Shown here one piece after another: positions 34,501 through 46,500 of a DNA stretch of 64,000 bases. The notes beneath the pieces were generated by a model. That model had not been told where the DNA came from and searched no databases. It was given only the letters and a program-made list of their open reading frames with translations. The translations under genes were made by a program, and so were the position numbers. This stretch comes from Sipunculus nudus (lineage: Eukaryota; Annelida; Sipuncula; Golfingiida; Sipunculidae). Location: NCBI GenBank assembly GCA_026874595.1, contig CM049306.1, forward strand, positions 43,090,019-43,154,018, given 5' to 3'. How positions within the stretch are numbered: position 1 is the first letter of the stretch; each line of letters starts with the position of its first letter.

Positions 34501-37500
34501 TCTAATCAAGCTTGGACCCTATGAAAGCATATATATTCCAGTATTCCATATATCTAGTGATTTTGTAAAACACTGGCAATGTCACAGAAAAAAATCATTT
34601 CTTATGAAATTTCACTATTGTGAAATTCTGACAAAGTATTTTTACTAGTCTCAGTTCAGGTAAACAGTCTATAATCACAACCTGAACTTAAGATGATGAT
34701 TTTAGAAAAAAAAGTATCCACTCCTGAAAAAAATTATGAATAAAGTATAAAAGAAGTCATGCCAAAAAAAAATTATGTTTCTTTTGAAAAAAAGTAGAAT
34801 GGCAGCACTGCAAAATTCATTATCTTATCACAATAGCTAGGGTGGTATACCATTTTTTCAGTATAATGATTGACCTAAGAGGTCTCACCTCTCTCTGATA
34901 TTTAAAATCAGTGTGATTATTGAGGGCTCTGACAAGAACCAATACAAAAATTATTTAAATCCTTGTTTTATATATTATAGACTAGAATAGCAAAAACCTT
35001 TATCTTTATATATCATTTTTTCAAGGGATAATAATTATGGCTTTTCTTGTAAAGGTCTCACCTGTCTTTTTCTCCTGTTAATCATCAGGTTGAGACATTC
35101 TAAAGCTATAGGAACATCTGTACTTGACACACCTGTAACATAAAAGTATTTGACATATCTTTATCATACAATGTGAATAATTGAGGCCAGTCAGCCGGTG
35201 GCATCCTGAATATATAATATTTAATCATTAATTAAAACCCTATAGTTTCACCTTTCATCCAATTGTTTTTAGTCATAACTGAATATATTTCTATATCCTT
35301 TGACAAAATGCATGAACAAGAAGATGTTCACCTAATATGGTGTTAAGGAATTCATTATTAATGGATTTCCAAATATGGGGTTTATTCAATTCATTATTCA
35401 GGCGATGGCAAAATATGGCATTTACAAATTCAATATTAAGGAGATGACCAAATAAGGAATTAAGGAATTCATTATTTAGGTGGTGCCCAAATGTGGAATT
35501 AATGAGCTCATTATTAATGTAATGATCAAATATGGCATTAATGAAATCAGCATTAAGGTGGTGACCATACAAGGCCTTAATTATCATTTTTTTTAAAATC
35601 ACAACAAGTCTATATATTACCCTTTTATTGATTTTATACTCTGATCTGACACATCAAATATCTCCTTGCATTGAAAGTTACATTTTCATAAGCTGCTTTT
35701 TCTTGAATTACATTATCAAATATTAAACTTAAGCATTATGGAAGATAGGTGATTTATTCTATATTAATTAGGTTTTTGCCTCATGGCTCTGTTAGTTTTG
35801 TCATGGGCTTAGGTCAGAGAGGCATTCACAAATCAAAATGGTGATCATAACGATGTCATCATATTAACTACATGTAATGGTGTAACAGGTAAGACTTAAG
35901 CATTTTTTTATTGAAATGGAATTTGTGTTGCACTTGCAGCTTACTTTTCTGGTTAATAAAATTCTCAAAAATATATTGAAATGGAACTTATGTTGCACTT
36001 GCAACTTACTTTTCTGGTTTACAAAATTCTCAAAAAAAATACTGAAATGGAACTAATGTTGCACTTGCAACTGACTTCCCCGGTTAGTAAAATTCTTTAA
36101 AAAAAAAAACCCAACAAATGTGAAGCAATTCAGTAATATTAGCTTGCTGTGTATATAATTTCTTCTGATTCTTCAAATAACAACCACATTGCTTTTTGGT
36201 AGAAAATCCATCCTTTATGTATTGTAAAAGAAGCAACGTCATACTACATACCCGAGTGAAGATGAAAGAGATTCTTGTAGAGGTGAGAGTAAAATCTAAG
36301 GGGGTCAATGTTGAGGACTGTTCCCTGTCCGGACAGCAAGGTGAAGACAGTCTGAACACAGTGCAGTGATTCTCTATATGTCAGCTCCTGAAAAAAAATA
36401 TGGCTGAGTTTATCTTCTATCTCTGAATATGCATTATTATGCAAGTTTAAGAACTTACCTCATATATTATTTATTTTTTCTTGCTAGAAAATACATTGAG
36501 AAGAAGAAATGGCAACTGAATGAAATATAACATAAGCGAGCCCCACCTATTTCACTTTTGAATCCCTTTAAGTATACATCTATTGTGAATGTGTTTCTTG
36601 CACAGTGATGTCATAATAAATGATAAAGTATAGTACAAATAAATGTGCATTCCTTACCTTGCTACACATCATTTCCCACTCATATTGATATGACAATAGC
36701 TTGAAAAATTCATGCTATTAACAAATAACTCTAGTGAAAGACACCTCACTTGTATATAATGTTTTCCTTTTTATCCCTGAAACACAACTAAAGACTACTA
36801 CCTCATTGATATATACTTACTGTAGATTCCACTAGTTGGTGCAAAACCAGAAACAAATCATCCAGGAAATCTACACTAATCAGGTGGGCAAACCTGTAAC
36901 GAGATCATACACTGATAAATTCCGAACACTAAAACCTCAAGTTGTTCTAGAACTATGTGGAGAGTCCCAGTTCTTAGCATACAATCTTCTAAAGTCTGAA
37001 TAAAGCTCCATTATAAGTTAGGATTTTGACCAAAATCTGCATTTATTTTATTTAATTTATTTTAAAATCTGAAAACATCATGTTTTTTTTAAGTTAATTT
37101 GTTCTCATTTAAGTAAAACAGGAAAACTTTCATGCTATGTTTTAATTATCCTATTTATAGGTCATACATCACAAGTGGAGTAAGTACCGGAGCATTACTC
37201 TCAGTGGAATGTCAAAACATGGTACACAAATATACAAATAAATCCCATTTCTGTGTTTAGATATTTATTTGATCACAGTTCTTCTGTAACTCTGTAACTA
37301 TCATTATTCCTATTACTGTAGATCCGCGTTTTGCCGCCGCACGTCGTCTAATGGCTGCACCCCATGTTCGTAAAATACCTGGAAGGCTCCTTCACTTGAG
37401 TAAAAAATTCCCAAAAACCTTACTTAATGGCCGCACCACATTCTCACCACATTCCAATGCAGGGTGGTGTATAGGAACACAACGAAAAAAGGTTGTTTCC

Positions 37501-40500
37501 TCAAACGCTATAGGCTGCAGGTAGGAACGCTGCGGTATGCTGCTGTATGCTAATATGCGGTCAGGCATAACAGTTTTGGGAAACAGTTGCAACTGTGTAT
37601 GTTGCTTGGCTTTGCTAATTAATTAATTCAATTAATTAGTTAAACAGCCTGATCTACCCAATTAGATTAGATTCAGTTTATGATGACTCATCAAAGAAGA
37701 ATCCTAGTAGGGTTCGAAATTTACGAAATTAATTTGACTCATTACTGAATGCCGGAGAATCTTGCCCCTTTAACAATTTAACTTCAGTGGGACGACGGTA
37801 CTTTCATTTAGACTTTATACATTGTCGGTCATTTTACTACAAAACAATTAAATAAACCAAAACCGCATCGGTGTTCATATAACCAGAACACCTTGTGTGG
37901 TGCTGATCATAATATATGCAAAAGAGTGTCCGAACCGTCAACCGTCAAACATGCAACATAAAATGATTAAGGAACTAGCGGGCCTTGGAGTACCTTGCAC
38001 CTTTACCCTAGCTAAATAAACTTCAATGTAATATCAAAGCCAACGGTACTCTTTGTGAAGACTTTTATTTACTTTCTATACAACGTCAGTCAATTAACAT
38101 CCATGACAAAACCTTTGAATAAACGAATCCCGTGTCAATGTTCACACTGCCTGTACGCGTACTCCCAGGGTCCTGCAGATCATAATATATGCACACTGGT
38201 GCCTGAACCGTTTACTAGCAAAACGTGCCATATTAAAAATACTGAACAAGCTGGTGAGGTTATGACCTTTGAAAGCCATCTATTGACAATGTGATGAACG
38301 AACATCTGAACGTAAACGCTGGTTTATATTGCCGAAGAACATATGGTCTTTGGTTATCTTTTGCTTTACAGTTTATTTTAAAAGAAATTATGTGTTCCAT
38401 AAATATCTTAAAATAATGTTTTACCAGTAGTGCAGCCATACTCAAATATAGGTACAACCGTTAGTCTGGTTAGAGTGCAAATTTGGCGAGTGAATATTGA
38501 TCTTCTAATCAATCATTGCGCGGAAAGTGTTGTGGTTTATAACTGACTCTGAACAGTTTGTTAATACATATAAGCCTTTTAAAATATTAATTTTACATTT
38601 TATATAATTAACAATGAATAAAAATAATATACAAATATGCGTTATCATATTTTGAATTTATGTTCTCAGTATTCACTTCCTCCTTCCTCTGCCTATTATT
38701 GCCCATTGCGCCTTGGCAGGCCGTTGAGTCTCTTGTATATGTTTGAATTTAGCCTAATGTGCGTTTTATAGCCACATTCCTTGTTGAGAAATATTAGTCA
38801 AGATTTTCAGCTGTAAGTCTTATTTTATGGCCGCGGTGGCAAAACGCAGATCTAGGGTACCAAAAGTTCAATTACTGAATCAATATCACCTGATGTAGAA
38901 TTTTTCCCATTAATAAAGAATTATAAGCAAACTTATCTTACTTTGCCAGTCCCTCTAAGACAGCAGACAAGAGAACAGAATCCTGAGCAGTCTTCAGGAT
39001 TCTGAAGTAGGTCAGGAACACAGACTCAATTATCTGAGTATTCTGTAATCAGTAAAAAAATATATATATAGAATGATGGACCTAAATATGCAAAGAATGA
39101 ATATATTTATAATGAATTATAATAAATTATTATAATATTATGCAAATTCATTTTTTTATTTTTTTCATAAAATAATCCTTTACATAAATATCACAGTCAA
39201 CAGCAAATCAAGATGCTTTATACCACTTGCCTGTCCTTTATATTCCTGTTAGCACAGGTAAATCATTTAAACTGCAATTTATACAAAATTTAAAGTCTTG
39301 CATGAAGTGTGAAAATCACTAGTGGAAAAGGGATGTGTTCAAAATTACTCTGATGTTGGACAGGAGTCAACAGAAGAACCTCTTTTCCTGCACACTATAC
39401 CAGCTAGAGGCCCATGGGTCATGATGCTCAGCTGAATATCACCAGGCTATAAAGGCTACAGCACATAAATATAGGTAACCATGACTAAATTCATGGGTCT
39501 AAAGTGAATTTCCATGTAAATGTTAAACTTTCCATGTAGTTCGAGTTTATGCCCTGTTAGTGTAAAGGGTTGGACTTTCCAAGCGTCTGAGGTACTTAAA
39601 CATGAGTTATTTGCCCTGTACCTCAGAAAATTTTGCTCACATAGAGCTACAGGTCTCTTGAGATATCTCATTATGCCCTGACTTTAATTGAATAATTAAA
39701 TTTTAACAACTATAATTTAAGCTCTGTTAAAGGATAAGACAACTGTTTCTAAAAAAAATGCAAGTAACAATGTGTAAATATTAAGAGTACAAATGGTGCA
39801 ATCATATATAGCAGTTACAGTTGTTCATGATATGTAAGTATTAAAAGTTTCTTTACAATGTAATCAGAACTCTCTGAAAGATATGTTCTTTTGTAAGAAT
39901 TTTATATATTTGTCCCATAACTGTAAAAATATACGTCATAGCAACTTCACTTCAGGTAACCTATGAGGCCCTACCAGTACGTAAAGTTTAAACTTCCTTT
40001 AAAATATAGATCTGAGCTATTCCCTGCTGAACTTTGGAACCCTGGCTGTAATCTGTAATCTTAATCAATTAAATAAAAAATGCCTAAAAATAGAAAATTT
40101 ACATGTGGCCCGACCAGTCTTCTGCAGTAAATAATTTTTCCTTATAAACAATCAGCATACCAACATTCATGACAATCCATCCAGCTGCTCCTGAGAAATC
40201 TGACCTTTTGTATGATTTGTTCCTGACACGAGTCTTAGCTCCTGAGGTGTCCAAACATGTGATTATGCTGTGAGGATGAAGTGGGAAAGTATGGGTTACA
40301 GAGACAAATTTTAGATTTCCACACAGCATTTGTCAGCAACTGGCTTTAACTTTATGATTTGTGCCTTATTAATGGACAGACAGATGGCCAAAAGACTGGA
40401 TAACCAGATGACCAGCCACACTGATTACATGGAAAGGGCAATCCCTAAAGTTCAGATGACTTAGTCAGCAGAGATGATAACATGTTAGAGTCATATGATA

Positions 40501-43500
40501 CAAAAATATGCAGTGAAACAACTCACAGTTCTCAGCTTCCTTTGCTTGTTGTCAAGGGCAGCTGCATCCTCTAGTTCTTTCTTCAAGTGACTCATCTGCT
40601 TGTTTCTCTACAGAGAGGAATAATGCTAGTAAATACAGTGATACCTCAAAATCACGACCACCATAAAGTGGGACCTCGATAAAGTAGTAACATTTACAAG
40701 GTGGATGTCTAAGCGAGGTCTGATATAAAAAGACTAAAAAAGAACTGGGACCCTAAAATTTTGGGGTGGTCATTAATCACGTTGTCATTAGGCAAGGTTT
40801 TAGTTAGTTTAGAACAGAGGTATACATCAATATTATAATGTCATAATAATTTAACTATCTGGTCATATATCAGGTAGAGACATATAATGCTTATATTTTT
40901 CTGGCCTTTTTGACAACATTTTAATATGCTACAAAAGGCAGCTTTTTGGATATTGTCCATAGACAGTCACAATATAACACTTCTATAGCATTTTTGTAAT
41001 TTTTTTTAACTTAAATTCCATACCCCATACACCTATATGCAACTTTTTATGAAAAGAATAGGCCCAAGAATGGCCACTGTTACCCTCTCATGAAGAAGGA
41101 CAAAGGTAAGCATACAGTGATCACAAGTGCACTACAAAAGTGCATAATACATCTGTTGTGTATCTGGTGACCTCTGACTTCATTAAATATGCATGAATTT
41201 TGATGATAATGTAATTCAGGTGAGAAACTCTATTGGTAAATATGCATAATGAGTTTCATGAAAATCCATAGGATTTTTAATAAGTCACCAAGGTGCCTGT
41301 AAAGTGTCGTGACCTCTGGCTTCATTCAATATGCAAGGACTTTGCTGGAAATCAAACTTATGCGAGATATTTTATTGATTAACTTTTTTGAAGAGTTTTA
41401 TCAAAATCCTTCATATTCTTCACAAGTTATTGTGGCGACACCACAAAGTAGCCTAGTGACCCATGACCTTATTAAATATGCATGGATGTTGCCTATAATA
41501 AAACTCAGGTGAGATAATCTGTTGGTAAGTAGTTTCGTGAAAATCCATCAAAGCCCAGATAAGTTATCACGGCGACACTAAAAGTTAAAGGACAGACAGC
41601 TAGACAGACAGACGGTGGATAAACCATAATACTCCTGTCATATGACGGGCGTATAAAAAAGATATGACAGTTTAACTGCCTCTGCATCTCAGATTTTATA
41701 GGCAAAAAGATAAGAATAATCCAGATGCAGAAAACTGTTCTATAGGCATCACAGATTTATCAAGATTTCACCTTTTTGCCTTAGAAATTCTGGCAGGGTT
41801 CAGAGTCATTGTGTTATATAATCAAACCCCTTTTAAAACTACCAGGCAGCATCCTAACCCCAATTCTGGATACCTTACAAGCAGCATCACATCCTGTACA
41901 ACCTACCTTTTTTTCTCTCTTTGACAACTTTTTCATCTCCCTCTTCTTCTTGATGCTCTCTGCATCTTCTCTCTCCACCTCTTTTATTTTTAAGGACAGG
42001 AACGTATTCAGGACCTAAAAAAATTAAAATAATCAATCTGAGTTTACCCGTACCAGGATAAACTAGATTACAAAAGCTATCATATATTATGTGGCTCCTT
42101 ATTGTTTTTTATTACATAATAGATGAGAGATACTGATATTTGTACTTTTTATTTTTTTCAATGTTTTTATTTACCATAAAAACTTGTGTATAAACCTCAC
42201 CTATATAGTACCTGTGTATAAACCAGCTTTAAGGGTACTATAATTAATTTTTTGTCCATGAAGTTTGTTATCCATGCCTGTTGCATCAAAATTGAATTGG
42301 AAGATATTTATGTTATATTTAATAACAGATCTTTTACAGTAAAAATAATATTTTAGGCTGCCTGAAAGACTGATGATAAATAACACTTTATATTATCCAC
42401 CAAAATTAACAAAAATTGGATGTTTCCTTGGCCCTTCAGCAAATCTAATTTTTTTCATGCTGATATATTTAATTATTCATATAATAATGGATTAACTCTG
42501 TGCAGGGGACACTATAAATAGGGAACACTAATGAACGACTGAAAAAAAGAAAAATCATGAAAATTAAACCTGCAAAAATATGGAGGCAATTATAGTATAT
42601 AAAGGCAATTTTTTTTTCTATTATTCAAGGTTGCTGATGAGGGTTGCATGATCTGGAACTAAAAAATAACAGGTGACCTGTCTGACCAATTACTAGTTTA
42701 GAGAGAGTGAGGTAAAAAATAAGTGACCCATGGCCATGATGCTCAGTTGAATAGTTAGGCTTAGAGGCTCGGGAGTTATTTAGAAACCAAAGTAGCACTT
42801 TGTTGTTAGATAGTTGGCTGTTTAGATAACTAACTGGCCAAATAAAAACTTTAAACGTTTATTACATTTACGTCTCATTGCTCTTGTATAAGATCAAATC
42901 ATTCTGTATGAATGAAACTACAGCAGCAACCTAAACACGTTTTTTGCTCCATTACCTTTGGTTGTAGGTCATATTTCAAATTCTTGGTCATCTTTGCTAT
43001 CAGTCGCACAATCTGAAAACAAACACAATACTACATTTAATGTCTAAATATATTTTACCAAATACAAAACTTTAGTAGGTGGTGTAAAATTATTAAAAAT
43101 CTTAAGACAATTATCTGTGCTTTGAGCTATCCATTTAGTTATGATGATCTTATCAAATTAAGTGATGTGCTTTTTTCATTATCAAATGCTTGTTACAGAT
43201 AAGTAAATTCCAAGCAGAATTGCTGATGCCAGAATGTACACGTATGCAGGACCTCCCTTTATATCTTTGCTGGATAAGGTTAAAATGTAATCTGGTCAAG
43301 AACTTGATTTCTTATATAACAGGAGCCCATTTGAAGAGAACTACCAAACCATGAAATCATGAATTATACTGTTCAAGTTATTACTATGGAAATGAGGCAA
43401 AACCAAGCCAGATATATGTTTTTTTTTGTGGTTTATATCAAAATATTTGGCAGGTGGACTTCAATATTGCCTTGTGCCTATCCCTTTGGGTGCAAGAGAT

Positions 43501-46500
43501 CCCCCAATTCCCTCCCTGTGAATGGTGGTTTTGTTAGTAAACTGTTGTGAGCTTTTCTGTATTAATGAGAATTTTCTCTGTTAAAGTTTATACGCCAGAA
43601 TAAGCCAACCGAAAATTTTCCCTTATTGGGCCTATTATCGCCCATCCCGCCTCGTTCCCGTGTATCTAGGTCACACTATCGTTACCCATAATCACATTTT
43701 CGAAGGCGTAAGGAAGAGGACTGGGAGGGAGCGATGTTTGTAATACAGAAAAGCTCACAACAGTTTACTAACAAAACCACCATTCACAGGGAGGGAATGG
43801 GGGGGTTTTATTACGTAAACATAATTGTGAGCTGTTTCTGTATTAATGAGAAAAGAACAGACATGCCTTGGGGAGGGAGAACCTACCTGTAACGCTGGAA
43901 CGAGGAGAATCTCAGTGCTGGGATGAACAGCAGACGGCTTCGGCGGTGGAACAGACGGAGAGGAAGAATATGGCCGCGAAAATTGCAGGACCTCACCCGA
44001 CGCGATCACAGGGCCCAGGGAGTAGAGGCCCGAAGCCTGGAGCTGAACATCCTTTAGATAGAAGCGTGTGAATGTAGATGGGGATTTCCAGTATCCCTTC
44101 TTGACCAATTGATTAGGTGAGATCCCGGAGAAATGGGGCAAGGAAGTCGAAAGAGCTCGAATGTCATGAGCCTTGATGTGAAGTTGGTCTAAGGTGGATT
44201 GAGACGCTGATTCATATGCGGATACATTAGTAGCTTTGAGCCACGCACTAATAGTGATAGGGCTAATCTCCTTATTGGAAGATGTGACTTTTGTAGAAAT
44301 AAACAACTTCTTGCGCCCCCCCCCCCCCCCCCCGTAAAGAATGAGTAGCTTTAAGATAATAACTGACACACAAACCGGGCAATTTGTAGCCCCATAACGG
44401 TACTGACGTTAGGGAGAGCCGGAACGTGCCAAGCAGACGGAGGGTCATCGAAATTTTGGTTCTTTCGATAAAAATCCGGAGGAAAATGTAGGGTGGCTGA
44501 CGGTTCAATTTGCGTGAATTTCGAATCAGCCACGAGGGCATGAAGCTCAGAACGGCGACCTGCCGAGGCAAGAGCGAGAAGGAAAACCGTTTTCCCAGAT
44601 AAATGTAGAAGATGGGCCGAACGCAACGGCTCATAAGGGGGTTTCCGGAGGTGACGTAAGACGACGTCCAGGCGCCAGGAGGACGAGACGCACAGGCATG
44701 AACCCCCTTGAGAAAGTCCGACACCAGCGGGTGATGAAGGACACGATCGTGACCCAGCGGACGTAGCACCGACAGCAGGGCGGCACGATAGCCACGCAGA
44801 GAGGTATAGGATAAATGTTTATCCTGCAGTAAGAACCCAAAAAAAATCCAAAACAGCCGCAAGCGATGGATCTAAAGGGGAGATTCCCCGGGAAGACGCC
44901 CACTCAGTGAAGAGACGCCACCGGGAGTCATAGATGCGGTCCGAAGAACGGCGACGGGGAGCTGAGGCAAGGAGAGCAGCCGGACTTGAAATGCCCTGAT
45001 CCTTGAGGTGTCCGATGAGAGCACGCATGCCCATAGAGGGCACGACCGAAATGGGCGACGCGCTCGAGGGAACGACGAGAGCGATGCGGAGCGGTAGTAG
45101 AAGCGGGGGGCGAGAGAGAAGCGAGGGCCACAGAGGAAACCAGGGAGCCGCAGGTTGAAACGGGAGGAAGAGAAGAAGGGTTGTCTGGTCCGCGCGGGAC
45201 AAGCGGAGAAGGACACGGCGATGAGATGAGGCGCTGGAAACGCAAAGAGAAACCGGTGGGACCACCCGGATAGCGGCGTGTCGGGGAGACGGTCGCGAGG
45301 GTGACGTAGACGCGTCTCGGAAGGCACAAGAACGGGGGGGGGGGACGGAAAATCTAACAGATCGAAATCCGGCCGCCCCAGGCAAGCGAAAACACTCCGA
45401 ATAACCGGGAGCGGAAGGAGCGGCAGGGACTGAGGAGACCCCGGATGGCGGGAAAGGGCCTCCGCGAGGATGTTCAACACGCCCGGAAGATGGGATGCAC
45501 GAACCGGTGCCCGGAGAGAGATGCATGGATCGAACAAAAGGTAAGTCTCCTGCATGAGCGAGGGAGACCGAGTACCGCCCTGCCTGTTGATATATGCCAC
45601 CACCGTGGTATTGTCGGTCCGGACGAGAATGTGACGTCCGATCAAGTGGGGAGACCAGTGGGAGATCGCGCGGCGGACGGCACGCAGTTCAAGGAGATTG
45701 ATATGGAGCAGACGTTCCGACAGGGACCATATCCCCGAAGCGCGAAGATCGGCAAGATGGGCCCCCCAACCGAGGAGAGACGCATCGGTATATAGGGTGC
45801 ACTCGACATCCCTGGAAAAAGGAACGCCGCGCAGGAGAAATGAAAGGTCCATCCAGGGACGAAGGGACCGCCATGTGAGGCGAAACGGGAGGATCCTAGG
45901 ACAAACCGAGGTGAAACGGAGAAGGCCGTGACCGCGCAAGATAGACTGAAGCGGACGTAGGTACAGTCGGCCAGACGGGATAAAGGACGCGGCCCAGTTG
46001 ACAGCACCGTGGAGAGAAGCCGCTGTGCGCGAGTCTACACGGCGCCGCGTGAGAAAGGAACGAATGAGTCGGCGGAGCTTGAGAGCAAAATCTCGCAGGA
46101 GCGACGCCATGCTGGACGCAAAATCGAGCGTGACACCCAGAAATTGGAGAGACTGGGTGGGAGTGAGAAGAGATTTCTCCGCATTGACCAGGAAGCCAAG
46201 GTTCCGAAGAAAGGTGAGAACTCGGGAGCGATGCGACAGTAAGAGGGAGCGATCGGCCGCATGGACCGGACAATCGTCCAGATAAGGGAGCAGAGAAATG
46301 CCCTGTGAACGGAGATAACTCGTGACCGTGTGAACCAGCATTGTAAAAATCCAGGGGGCCACGTTGATCCTGAACGGAAGGGCCCGGAATTGAAAAACGC
46401 TGTTCTGATACGCGAAGCGAAGAAACGGTTGAGACGAGGGATGGATTGGAACGTGAAAATAGGCATCCGTAAGGTCAATCTTGAACGCCCAATCCATCCG

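Noticed and set aside
35291-35602. 103-aa repetitive Asn/Leu/Phe ORF
   Set aside because: Produced by a ~43-bp intronic minisatellite; no conserved domain and flanked by NOC3L exons.
43359-43550. Short plus-strand ORF at the DIRS left end
   Set aside because: Crosses the element border and has no domain; it mirrors the ICR-encoded tail.
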